Shown piece after piece: positions 18,297 to 26,147 of a DNA stretch of 64,000 nt. The number at the start of each line of letters is the position of its first letter. The stretch's first letter is position 1. The notes under the pieces are model-generated. The model made no database searches and had not been told where the DNA came from. It saw nothing but the letters and a program-made list of their open reading frames with translations. Source of the stretch: Marisediminitalea lipolytica (GTDB lineage: Bacteria; Pseudomonadota; Gammaproteobacteria; Enterobacterales; Alteromonadaceae); contig NZ_MJIC01000015.1 of assembly GCF_001758465.1 (NCBI RefSeq), positions 186,001-250,000 on the forward strand, given 5' to 3'. A program made the position numbers and the translations under genes.

Positions 18297-18758
18297 TTAA
18301 TCGAGGTTAGCAAAAAGCTTTTTCAGGATGTAATTAAGGTTGTCGATTTCTTCATGGGACATATCAGCATAAGCGTCATGAAACACCTTTTGGGTGTCCT
18401 GAATAATTTCCTCAAGGATCTTACGGCCTTTGGGGGTCAGCAACACCATGGATACGCGGCCATCGGTTTTGCTGGGGAAGATTTCAACAATGCTGTCTTC
18501 CTGCATTTTATAGATAGCTTTGGTAATGGTAGGCGTTTTGGCTACCGCATGGGTGGCCAGTTCGGTTACCGACAAACAGCCACGTTCGTTAAGGATCATG
18601 ATGATCCGCCAGGTCGTGGTATTCAGTTTGGCGCGCTTGAGATGGCGCTCCATACGCAGAGAGTAGGCGCTCCATACACGGGATATCCAGTAAAACGGAA
18701 AATTACGATATTCAAAATGTCCGGAGGCGGGTTTGAATCGGTCTAGCTGGTTATCCAT
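18297..18758 (-). CDS. iacR: MarR-family regulator, probable IacR
   Basis: 153 residues. A winged-helix MarR core runs about residues 40-130, with the recognition region VTELATHAVAKTPTITKAIYKM and wing KTDGRVSMVLLTPKG. Known iac clusters encode a MarR repressor (IacR) that releases DNA when indole-3-acetate or a derivative binds. Position beside the iac operon and four matching inverted repeats around the locus support that role. A weaker repeat 106 bp upstream of its own start suggests autoregulation. The segment NTTTWRIIMILNERG resembles TPERWRIMTLLSAG in the C-terminal domain of IacG. Confidence 0.8.
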   Translation of the reverse strand: MDNQLDRFKPASGHFEYRNFPFYWISRVWSAYSLRMERHLKRAKLNTTTWRIIMILNERGCLSVTELATHAVAKTPTITKAIYKMQEDSIVEIFPSKTDGRVSMVLLTPKGRKILEEIIQDTQKVFHDAYADMSHEEIDNLNYILKKLFANLD

Positions 18759-18863
18759 AAATGCTTTCTCTTTACAGGGGTAATCGGTATTAAGGTGTCC
18801 CCGGGGCGGTTACAGACCCGAAGACCGCGGGCATCATAACCTATATATAAGTACCGTGGTAGG

Positions 18864-18883
18864 GAACTTAAAAAGTTAAGTAA
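18864..18883. promoter_or_regulatory. Possible IacR operator upstream of iacR
   Basis: GAACTTAA-AAAG-TTAAGTAA has the 8-4-8 layout and matches 12 of 16 positions of TTACTTGA-N4-TCAAGTAA. It is the weakest of the four copies and could be chance in AT-rich DNA, but its position suits autoregulation. Confidence 0.4.
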
Positions 18884-19097
18884 AAATAGTTTGATTTGAT
18901 TGTTAAATGGTGGGCGTATCGCTGGGTTTTTGCGCAAGGGAAACATTGATGGTTTGACCTGAAGGCTTTGTTTTTAGGTGGTCTGTCAGGCAAATAGTGA
19001 TATTGAATGATGCCTTAGTGGCACTGCTGTCTGGTTTGATGGTGGTCCCCCCTTGTTGGGCGCAAAACAAAAATTGCAACAAACAGACTATAAATAA

Positions 19098-19142
19098 TTA
19101 CATGAAAAATTACTTGAATAGTAAAGTAAATTGACATAATAC
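19098..19142 (+). promoter_or_regulatory. iac operon promoter with triple half-site operator
   Basis: TTACATGA (19098-19105), TTACTTGA (19110-19117) and TAAAGTAA (19122-19129) lie at 12-bp steps. The last two form an 8-4-8 inverted repeat like those at 16706 and 16888. A -35 candidate TTGAAT (19114-19119) inside the operator and a -10 candidate TAATAC (19137-19142) are 17 bp apart, fitting repression by promoter occlusion. Confidence 0.65.
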
Positions 19143-19177
19143 TAGATTAAACATTAGCCAGGTGAGGTATTGCAGCA

Positions 19178-20329
19178 GTGAGTAATTTTATTTCGCGTCA
19201 GACAACGTCAACGACTGCCCCGGTTACCGTGGCAATCAAAGACTGCCTGGATGTGGCGGGGTTGCCCACCACCTGTGGCAGCGCGGCGTTCGCTGATTCG
19301 CTGCCTGCCAGTACTGATGCCGAAGTGGTAAAACACCTGCGTGATTCAGGCGTCGACATTGTCGGCAAAACCAATTTACACGAGCTGGCTTACGGCATGA
19401 CCGGGGTTAATCTGCATTTTGGTACGCCACTGAATCCACGCTTTCCGGCGCTGATTACCGGCGGCTCATCAAGTGGTAGTGCAGCTGCGGTTGCCGCAGG
19501 CGAAGTCACCTTCAGCGTTGGCACCGATACCGGTGGTTCTATTCGTGTACCAGCAGCATGCTGCGGTATTGCCGGGCTTAAACCCACCTTTAATCGCATC
19601 AGTCGCAAAGGTGCAACCCCTGCCGAGTCATCGCTGGATGCTATTGGTCCGATGGCTCGTGATATTGCTACGCTTGAGCTTGGTATGTCGGCCATGGACC
19701 CCTCCTTTGAACCGGGCATGGCCTTGCCTGCGGATGTGCGCCTGGGCCGCATTAAGGTAGCGGATACCGCAGCCAACGAAAAGGCAATGGACAACCTGCT
19801 GAACCAGTTATCCGGTCATTTGCGTGGTGCGCTATCTGTTGTTGCCCAGCCAGTCTGGTTTAAACCGGCCTTTGATGCGGCTCTGACCATCATGAACAGC
19901 GAAGTCTGGCACAGCTTTCATGGGCTGGACATGAGCAAACTGGGCAAAGATGTGGCCATACGTTTGCAAAATGCATCGGGAGTAAGCGCTCAGGCTGTGG
20001 ACCAGGCTGAGCAGGTCCGCCAGGCCTTTACCGATGAACTCGACACCTTATTTAACGATTTTGATGTGCTTATCCTGCCGTCTTTGCCCGCTAAACCTAT
20101 GCAGCGTGAGGCTGCTCTGGCTGGCGAAGTGGATTTGAATATCAGTTTATTTACCCGGCCTTTTAACCTGTCAGGCCACCCGGCGCTGGTGATGCCTTTA
20201 CGCGGCGACGCTTCAGCGCCACTGAGTATTCAGTTAGTTACCCGCAAAAACGAAGACGAATTGTTGTTCGCAGTTGCCCGCCAACTGTGGGAAATCGAAC
20301 ACCACGGCCAATCTGGAATTGGAGAATAA
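19178..20329 (+). CDS. iacH: Amidase-signature enzyme, probable IacH
   Basis: 383 residues from a GTG start with AGGTGAGG upstream. The amidase-signature triad is visible: K21 (AIKDCLD), S97 in GGSSSGSA and nucleophile S121 in GTDTGGSIRVP, with the usual 24-residue Ser-Ser spacing. Shorter than typical family members (450-500 residues), chiefly in the C-terminal half. An amidase is a regular member of iac clusters; its exact step is not settled (amide or lactam hydrolysis during ring opening, or release of indole-3-acetate from conjugates, are possibilities). First gene of the operon, 3 bp before iacA. Confidence 0.78.
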   Translation: MSNFISRQTTSTTAPVTVAIKDCLDVAGLPTTCGSAAFADSLPASTDAEVVKHLRDSGVDIVGKTNLHELAYGMTGVNLHFGTPLNPRFPALITGGSSSGSAAAVAAGEVTFSVGTDTGGSIRVPAACCGIAGLKPTFNRISRKGATPAESSLDAIGPMARDIATLELGMSAMDPSFEPGMALPADVRLGRIKVADTAANEKAMDNLLNQLSGHLRGALSVVAQPVWFKPAFDAALTIMNSEVWHSFHGLDMSKLGKDVAIRLQNASGVSAQAVDQAEQVRQAFTDELDTLFNDFDVLILPSLPAKPMQREAALAGEVDLNISLFTRPFNLSGHPALVMPLRGDASAPLSIQLVTRKNEDELLFAVARQLWEIEHHGQSGIGE

Positions 20330-20332
20330 ATC

Positions 20333-21478
20333 ATGCCGAAAACCGTAGATAAGTCCCAGTGGGGGGGCGCAGAGAAATTTGATGCCATGTTGGCAACCAT
20401 TCGGGAACGCAGAGCCGAATTTGAAGCACAGCGCTTTATCCCAAAAGACGTTGTTGCCATGTTTAAAGACATCGGTATCTACCGTTCTTTTGTCCCAAAA
20501 GCCTTTGGTGGCGATGAGAAATCACCCAGTGAATTTCTGCGCGCGATTGAAGCTATCGCAACGGCAGATGGTTCCGCCGGTTGGGTAGCCAGCTTTGGTA
20601 TGAACCCGGCTTATCTGGCGGCACTGCCCGAGGAAACCCTGTACAAGGTATGGGGTGACTCGCCGGATATCGTATTCGCCGGTGGCGTGTTTCCACCGCA
20701 GAAGGCGAAGAAAGTGGACGGTGGTTATCTGGTTTCAGGGCGTTGGCAGTGGGCCAGTGGCTGCATGGGTGCAGAGTTAATTGGCGTTGGCATTATCGCT
20801 GACGAAGTGAATGCCCTGCCCCGCATGGCGGTATTCCCGGTTGATAAAGTGACCATTGAACAAACCTGGGAAGTGCATGGCATGGTTGGTACCGGCAGCT
20901 TTGATGTGGTGCTGGAAGACGAATTTGTGCCTGAAGACTGGACATTTGTTCGTGGTGGCAAGCCCAGTATGGATTCTGCCTTTTTTAGTTATCCGTCTTT
21001 GTCATTTGCTGCACAGGTGCTGTCGGTTACCGGTCTGGGTGTGGCCCGTGATGCAATTGACTCGGTAGTGGCGCTGGCCGAAGGCCGCAAGTCGGTTACC
21101 GGCGCGCCAAATCTCGGTGAGCGTCACTATGCGCAAATCGAGCTGGCCAAAGCCGAAGCGAAATTACGCGCTGCGCGGGCGTTTTTCTATGAATCTACCG
21201 ACGAAGTCTGGGATGCCATCATGCAGGGAGATAAACCCAGCAAGCATCAGGTCAGCATGGTCCGTCTGGCCACTACCAATGTCGCTCGCGAAACTGCTGA
21301 GGCAACCCGCATGGCTTACCAGCTGTCCGGAATGGATGGCAGCTACGCACAGCACCCGCTTTCTTACTGCATGCGCAACGCTTCCATGCTAACGCAGCAT
21401 GCCTTTATGGGTGAAGTCACCTACCAAAATGCCGGGGCCATTATGTTTGGTCACGAACCCTTCCCTGGCTATCTGTAA
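20333..21478 (+). CDS. iacA: Flavin-dependent monooxygenase IacA (acyl-CoA dehydrogenase fold)
   Basis: 381 residues, group D two-component flavoprotein monooxygenase resembling HsaA and HpaH-C2. It has the acyl-CoA-dehydrogenase-like helical N-domain, a middle beta domain (SGRWQWASGC at about residues 136-145), and a C-terminal four-helix bundle. In characterised iac systems IacA starts indole-3-acetic acid breakdown by oxygenating the indole ring with reduced flavin. The flavin would come from IacG, the reductase encoded at the operon's end. Assignment rests on the whole cluster, since the fold alone would also fit other aromatic hydroxylases. Confidence 0.82.
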   Translation: MPKTVDKSQWGGAEKFDAMLATIRERRAEFEAQRFIPKDVVAMFKDIGIYRSFVPKAFGGDEKSPSEFLRAIEAIATADGSAGWVASFGMNPAYLAALPEETLYKVWGDSPDIVFAGGVFPPQKAKKVDGGYLVSGRWQWASGCMGAELIGVGIIADEVNALPRMAVFPVDKVTIEQTWEVHGMVGTGSFDVVLEDEFVPEDWTFVRGGKPSMDSAFFSYPSLSFAAQVLSVTGLGVARDAIDSVVALAEGRKSVTGAPNLGERHYAQIELAKAEAKLRAARAFFYESTDEVWDAIMQGDKPSKHQVSMVRLATTNVARETAEATRMAYQLSGMDGSYAQHPLSYCMRNASMLTQHAFMGEVTYQNAGAIMFGHEPFPGYL

Positions 21479-21507
21479 CCCAAAGAATTTTACATAAGGA
21501 TTAAATT

Positions 21508-21867
21508 ATGACTGAACCAACTACTCACCGAGTTTTATTTTGCATGGGCATCAACCAGAACTTTATGGATGCCACCAAAGAAGAAATGGGCGATGTCTGG
21601 CAGGCCTTCAGCGCCATGATGAAAGGTATTGATGAACTGCCTGGCGTGACCATTCTGGGCATTATGGACGACGACCGCATTCAGGTTGGACCGTCTTATG
21701 ATTCACCTTGGACAGCTTACATTATGGCCGATGTGCCGGATCTGGAAACCGTTATTGAAGCCTGTAATTTCTTCCGTACTACACCGGTAGGCGACGGTAC
21801 TTACAGTCTGTGGAAATACTGCAAGGTAGAAGCGCGCATTGGTCGCAAACTGGTTGTGCCGGAGTAA
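21508..21867 (+). CDS. iacB: Small conserved protein, probable IacB
   Basis: 119 residues, soluble, no signal peptide. The IMDDDRIQVGPSYDSPWTAYIMADVPDLE region suggests a compact alpha/beta (ferredoxin-like) fold. By size and position directly after iacA it corresponds to IacB, a small protein found in iac clusters whose biochemical role is not established. ATAAGGA precedes the start. I cannot assign a reaction from sequence. Confidence 0.65.
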   Translation: MTEPTTHRVLFCMGINQNFMDATKEEMGDVWQAFSAMMKGIDELPGVTILGIMDDDRIQVGPSYDSPWTAYIMADVPDLETVIEACNFFRTTPVGDGTYSLWKYCKVEARIGRKLVVPE

Positions 21868-21875
21868 GAACGACC

Positions 21876-22385
21876 ATGAGTTACGCTGAATTGCTGGCGC
21901 AGTGGGACGCCGAAAAGAAAGTCAGACGCTGTATGCACCGGTATATGGCGCTGTGTGATGAACTGGGTCCAGGCAGCGATTTAGATGCGCTGATGTCACT
22001 GTTTGCCGCGGATGCGACCTGGGAAGGGTTGGGAAAACGTTATAAAAAAACCTTTGGTCGCTACGAGGGCTGCGTTGCAATTCGGCAAATGTTTGCAGGC
22101 TACACCCGCGAGCCCGGCCACTTTTTAATGAATATCCATGTGTTGGGTAACGAAGATATCCAAGTCAGGGGCGATAGCGCTACTGGCAGCTGGCTGCTGA
22201 TGCAGCCCTCTGACTTTATTGATGGCCGCTCGCAACTGAGCTGCGCCCGCCTGTCGGTAACCTTTGTACAACGCCATGCGCAGTGGCTCATCCATCATTT
22301 TACTACCGAGAACATTTTTAGCCGTCCTATGGCATCCCCCTGGGATAACACCGCCGAGCTGCCTGTTCCGGATAACCAAGATTAG
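21876..22385 (+). CDS. iacI: SnoaL/NTF2-like protein, probable IacI
   Basis: 169 residues from the ATG at 21876 (MSYAELLAQW), 8 bp after iacB; a longer reading would start inside iacB. The cone-shaped NTF2-like fold is indicated by RRCMHRYMALCDELGPGSDLDALMSLFAADATWEG near the N-terminus, typical of SnoaL-like and dioxygenase-beta-like domains. Position matches IacI, an accessory iac protein of unresolved function. Distinct from the true dioxygenase beta subunit encoded two genes later. Confidence 0.7.
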   Translation: MSYAELLAQWDAEKKVRRCMHRYMALCDELGPGSDLDALMSLFAADATWEGLGKRYKKTFGRYEGCVAIRQMFAGYTREPGHFLMNIHVLGNEDIQVRGDSATGSWLLMQPSDFIDGRSQLSCARLSVTFVQRHAQWLIHHFTTENIFSRPMASPWDNTAELPVPDNQD

Positions 22386-22396
22386 CGGAGAATATT

Positions 22397-23689
22397 ATGA
22401 CTAAAACTACATCAATACCCGTCAAATCCATTACCAGCGCCGCTGATATGGTAATGGAAGACCGTGTACACAAATCCTTATATTCCGATCCGGAGATTTT
22501 CGAAGAAGAACTGGATAAAGTGTTTAACCATACCTGGGTGTGGCTGGCACATGAAAGCGAGATCCCTGACAGTGGTTCGTATAAAACGGCTAAGATTGGT
22601 CGTCAGCCGGTTATCGTAGTACGTGACCGCAAAGGCAATATCCACGTATTGCAAAACCGTTGTCGTCACCGCGGCGCAACTGTGTGCGAGAAGAAACACG
22701 GCAAAACCAAAGCGTTTACCTGCCCTTACCATGGCTGGGGTTACGGTCTGGATGGCAGCCTGCGTGCCCTGCCTAAACCAGAAGAGTACGAAAACATCCT
22801 CGACAAGGCTGAGTTTGGACTAAATTCGCTGCGCTTTGAAACCTATCAGGGCATGATCTTCGCTACGCTGGATGACAGCATCGAATCGCTGGACAGCTTC
22901 CTGGGTGGCGCTAAAAAGTGGATGGATTTGTTTATGAAACAGTCCGGCGGCTACCCGGTGCAGGTGTTAGGCGATCATCGTTTCCGTTTCCCGGGCAACT
23001 GGAAAATTCAGCTGGAAAATACCACCGACGCCTATCATTTCCCGATTGTGCATAAATCGTTTATTTCTTCCATTGACGACCAGACCGCTGAAGTCTTCGA
23101 CTTCCTCGATGGCGATGGCTTTGTTGAAGACTTAGGCAATGGCCACAGCGTAATGGTGATGATCCCGGACTTAGTGGATTTAGAAGCTAATCTGGATGAC
23201 CCCATCCCTGAGCGTTTCCAGCCGCTGGCCGACGAGCTGGCCAAAGAAGGCAAATCCGAAGCAGAAATTAAACGTCTGGTTCGTGCCGTGGGTGGCAGTG
23301 GATTTAACCTTAACCTGTTCCCTAACGTGTCTTGCTCAATGGCGTTTTTCCGCAATCTGGTGCCAATCAGTGTGGACGAAACCGAGATTCACCATGTTGC
23401 TATTGGTGGTAAAGGCGCTCCCGCTGCGTTTAACCAGAAACGGATGCGTTTGCATGAGCACTTCCAGGGGCCGATGGGCTTTGGTACGCCGGATGATGGT
23501 GAAGCCTGGGAGCGGGTGCAACATGGTTCAAAGGCTGGCACCGACGGCTGGATCATGGTTAACCGCGGTATGTCGCGCTTATCCACCTCCGAAGATGGCA
23601 ATGTCAAAGGCGCAGTGTGCTCTGAAACCGGTATGCGCGCAGCCTACCAGCAGTACAAAAAAATGATGGCGGCAGAAGAGAAGGAGTAA
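22397..23689 (+). CDS. iacC: Rieske dioxygenase large subunit IacC
   Basis: 430 residues. The Rieske [2Fe-2S] motif is C89-R-H91 and C109-P-Y-H112; the catalytic domain has the mononuclear-iron motif with H214 and H219 (DAYHFPIVH) and the bridging Asp at D211. Ring-hydroxylating oxygenase alpha subunits of this length pair with a beta subunit (next gene) and take electrons from a reductase (iacF). In known iac pathways IacCD acts late and catechol is the end product. All ligands appear intact. Confidence 0.88.
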   Translation: MTKTTSIPVKSITSAADMVMEDRVHKSLYSDPEIFEEELDKVFNHTWVWLAHESEIPDSGSYKTAKIGRQPVIVVRDRKGNIHVLQNRCRHRGATVCEKKHGKTKAFTCPYHGWGYGLDGSLRALPKPEEYENILDKAEFGLNSLRFETYQGMIFATLDDSIESLDSFLGGAKKWMDLFMKQSGGYPVQVLGDHRFRFPGNWKIQLENTTDAYHFPIVHKSFISSIDDQTAEVFDFLDGDGFVEDLGNGHSVMVMIPDLVDLEANLDDPIPERFQPLADELAKEGKSEAEIKRLVRAVGGSGFNLNLFPNVSCSMAFFRNLVPISVDETEIHHVAIGGKGAPAAFNQKRMRLHEHFQGPMGFGTPDDGEAWERVQHGSKAGTDGWIMVNRGMSRLSTSEDGNVKGAVCSETGMRAAYQQYKKMMAAEEKE

Positions 23690-23693
23690 TCCC

Positions 23694-24173
23694 ATGAGTG
23701 AAAACCAATTATATACCCGGGTAAGCGAATTTTTGAGTCTGGAGGCGGATTTACTCGACCACAAAGCCTACGACGAGTGGCTCGCGCTGTGGGAAAAAAG
23801 CGGTCTGTACATTGTGCCGGTTGAGCATGACGTTACCGATTTCGCGAATCACCTGAATGTTGCCTACGACGATGATGAAATGCGCCAGCTGCGTATTGCC
23901 CGCCTGAGCAATGGTGAGGCAGTGTCGACAGTAGGTGCTGAAAACACCGTGCGCACGTTATCACGCATTCGCATTCTTGAAGCCAGCGATGAGCTGGTAA
24001 CAGTACGCTGCGCTTATTGTTTATATGAAAACAATAAAAATGGTGTGCGGGCATTCCCGGCCAATGTGGAGTTTATTCTGAAGCCGACCGAAGACAGCTT
24101 TTTAATTCAGCAAAAAGTGGCGCGGGTGATGAAATCCAACGAACACCTGACCACTGTTAGTTACCTGTTCTGA
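23694..24173 (+). CDS. iacD: Rieske dioxygenase small subunit IacD
   Basis: 159 residues, ring-hydroxylating dioxygenase beta subunit with an NTF2-like fold. The N-terminus has FLSLEADLLDHKAYDEWLALW followed by LYIVPVEHD, and the C-terminus ends HLTTVSYLF, as expected. Four bases separate it from iacC, consistent with coupled translation of the alpha3beta3 enzyme. Confidence 0.86.
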   Translation: MSENQLYTRVSEFLSLEADLLDHKAYDEWLALWEKSGLYIVPVEHDVTDFANHLNVAYDDDEMRQLRIARLSNGEAVSTVGAENTVRTLSRIRILEASDELVTVRCAYCLYENNKNGVRAFPANVEFILKPTEDSFLIQQKVARVMKSNEHLTTVSYLF

Positions 24174-24181
24174 GGTTTGGT

Positions 24182-24925
24182 ATGCAAAAAACAGCATTAA
24201 TTACCGGTGCGGCCCAGGGACTTGGCGAAATTATCAGTGGTCAGCTACTGGCCGCTGGTTACCGGGTAGTGATGACCGATGCTAACCAGTCTGGCGTTGA
24301 AGCGGCTGCCAAAGCGCTTTCAGACGATACCGCAAGGGTAATGGCACTTAAGCTGGATGTGCTGGATAAACAGCAGTTTATTGATGTGCAGGAAGCCGTG
24401 GCAAACGCCTGGGGACCAGTTGACGTGCTGGTGAACAATGCGGCCATGACACCCACCACCAGCTTGTTTGATATCACACCTGAGGAGTTCTCTCAGGTGG
24501 TGGATATCAATCTGCGCGGCACGTTTCTGGCCTGTCAGGTGATCGGCAAAACCATGATGGAGCGCGGTACCGGGCGAATTATTAATCTGGCGTCTTTGGC
24601 CGGGCAGATGGGCGGTGTGGCTGCCGGGGCGCACTATGCATCCTCCAAGGCCGGCATTGTGACATTAACCAAGATTTTTGCCCGTAATCTGGCCGGTAAA
24701 GGCGTAACGGTGAATGCCATTGCACCAGGGCCGGTAGATTTGGCCACGGTGCGCGAAAAAGTCCCGGCCGACAAGCTCGAACATATTATCCAGAATGTTA
24801 TCCCTGTTCAGGCACTTAGCGATCCGGCGTTTATCGGTCAGATGGTCGTTATGTTGGCCAGTGACGGCGCGGCCACGGTCACCGGGGCTACCTGGGATAT
24901 CAATGGCGGCATGTTTATGCGCTAA
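24182..24925 (+). CDS. iacE: Short-chain dehydrogenase IacE
   Basis: 247 residues, classical SDR. It shows the NAD(P)-binding TGAAQGLG (8-15), NNAA (85-88), catalytic S138, Y152 and K156, and a C-terminal GATWDINGG. In iac clusters IacE handles an oxidised oxindole-type intermediate between IacA and the dioxygenase. Eight bases after iacD. A 3-oxoacyl-ACP reductase label would be the generic alternative; cluster context argues for IacE. Confidence 0.82.
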   Translation: MQKTALITGAAQGLGEIISGQLLAAGYRVVMTDANQSGVEAAAKALSDDTARVMALKLDVLDKQQFIDVQEAVANAWGPVDVLVNNAAMTPTTSLFDITPEEFSQVVDINLRGTFLACQVIGKTMMERGTGRIINLASLAGQMGGVAAGAHYASSKAGIVTLTKIFARNLAGKGVTVNAIAPGPVDLATVREKVPADKLEHIIQNVIPVQALSDPAFIGQMVVMLASDGAATVTGATWDINGGMFMR

Positions 24926-24947
24926 GCAATGATAGAGAGAAAGAGAT

Positions 24948-25904
24948 ATGAGTAGTGAACTAATTGACGTCGTTGTAAGCGAGCGCACCAACCAGGGTAA
25001 CGGTATTGCCGTACTGACTTTAAAACGTGCTGACGGCACAGTACTGCCGGCATTTACGGCGGGCGCGCACATCGATATTCACCTGGCAGATGAGCTGATT
25101 CGTCAGTATTCCTTGTGTGGCAGTCCGGACAGTACCGAAAGTTACCGCATTGGCGTGTTAAATGACCCGGCCTCACGGGGTGGTTCGGTGTATGTGTTTG
25201 AACAGCTGAATGTGGGTAGTCAGGTGCAAATCAGTGCCCCACGGAATCACTTTCCGCTGGCAGATAATGCCACCAAACATCTGCTGATTGGCGGTGGCAT
25301 TGGTATTACGCCAATGATAGCGATGGCGAAAACCCTGGCACAGCAAGGTGCTGACTTTGCCTTGCATTATTGTTTACGCAGCCAGTCAGCAGGCGCTTTT
25401 GTGGCAGAGTTGCAAGCCGAGTTTGGTGAGCGCTTAACCCTGCACTGTGACGATCTGGGCGACGCCCAAAAACTGAATCCTGGCGAGTTGTTTACGGCGC
25501 CGGAGAGTGGTCAGCATGTGTATGTTTGCGGTCCCGGCGGCTTTATGGACTGGGTTATTGATAGCGCCAAAGCCGCGGGTTACTCCAGTGACCATGTGCA
25601 TTTTGAATACTTTAACGCCGAAGTGGATATCACCGGCGACTCCTTTGAAGTGTACTGCGCACAAAGCGATATCACCGTAGAGGTAGGCAGCGATCAGTCT
25701 ATTGCCAAGGCGCTGAAAGGCGCAGGCATAAAGATAGACGTGTCCTGTGAAGAAGGGGTTTGCGGTACCTGCATTACCGATGTGCTCGAGGGCGAACCTG
25801 ACCACCGGGATCATTTCCTTACCGACGAAGAAAAAGAAGATAACGATCAGATTGCCGTGTGTTGTTCACGGGCTTGCTCTAAACGACTGGTTCTGGACAT
25901 TTAA
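24948..25904 (+). CDS. iacF: Dioxygenase reductase IacF (FMN/NAD/2Fe-2S)
   Basis: 318 residues in phthalate-dioxygenase-reductase order: flavin domain with RQYSLCGSP (52-60), NAD domain with GGGIGITP (115-122) and VYVCGPGGFMDWV, then a plant-type ferredoxin domain with cysteines C267, C272, C275 and C305. Supplies NAD(P)H electrons to the IacCD dioxygenase. All four cluster cysteines are present. Confidence 0.86.
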   Translation: MSSELIDVVVSERTNQGNGIAVLTLKRADGTVLPAFTAGAHIDIHLADELIRQYSLCGSPDSTESYRIGVLNDPASRGGSVYVFEQLNVGSQVQISAPRNHFPLADNATKHLLIGGGIGITPMIAMAKTLAQQGADFALHYCLRSQSAGAFVAELQAEFGERLTLHCDDLGDAQKLNPGELFTAPESGQHVYVCGPGGFMDWVIDSAKAAGYSSDHVHFEYFNAEVDITGDSFEVYCAQSDITVEVGSDQSIAKALKGAGIKIDVSCEEGVCGTCITDVLEGEPDHRDHFLTDEEKEDNDQIAVCCSRACSKRLVLDI

Positions 25905-25947
25905 TCGCGCACAAATTTAAGCAGTGTAAAAACAGGGGCAAATCAAC

Positions 25948-26139
25948 ATGCCAATTATCAATGTACAAATGATTGAAGGTCGAACGACCGAGCAGAAAGA
26001 GGCGCTGATAGCCGCCGTAGCACAGGCCGTTATGGACAGTATTGGTGCTCCGGAAGAAAACATCCGGGTAATTATTAATGAATATGCCAAAGGGCATTGG
26101 GGCATGGGCAAACTGCCCGCTCACAAGGCTGGCAGGTAG
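25948..26139 (+). CDS. 4-oxalocrotonate tautomerase-family small enzyme
   Basis: 63 residues starting MPIINVQMIEGRTTEQK, the 4-OT pattern in which Pro1 (after Met removal) is the catalytic base. The R-x-x-E-Q-K segment and I-x-V-I-I-N-E strand fit the hexameric tautomerases used in aromatic meta-cleavage pathways. It lies between iacF and iacG, where I do not know of a standard iac gene, and would be co-transcribed. It may tautomerise an oxindole or ring-opened intermediate, or serve catechol meta-cleavage encoded elsewhere. Confidence 0.75.
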   Translation: MPIINVQMIEGRTTEQKEALIAAVAQAVMDSIGAPEENIRVIINEYAKGHWGMGKLPAHKAGR

Positions 26140-26147
26140 GGGGCGAT

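Larger units (their letters stand above)
18759..19177. promoter_or_regulatory. Divergent control region, iacR and iac operon
   Basis: 419 bp without a credible gene. The iacR-proximal half has a weaker operator copy (18864-18883). The distal half carries three half-sites 12 bp apart (19098, 19110, 19122) and the probable iac promoter. The middle (about 18930-19070) shows nothing I recognise. Confidence 0.65.
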
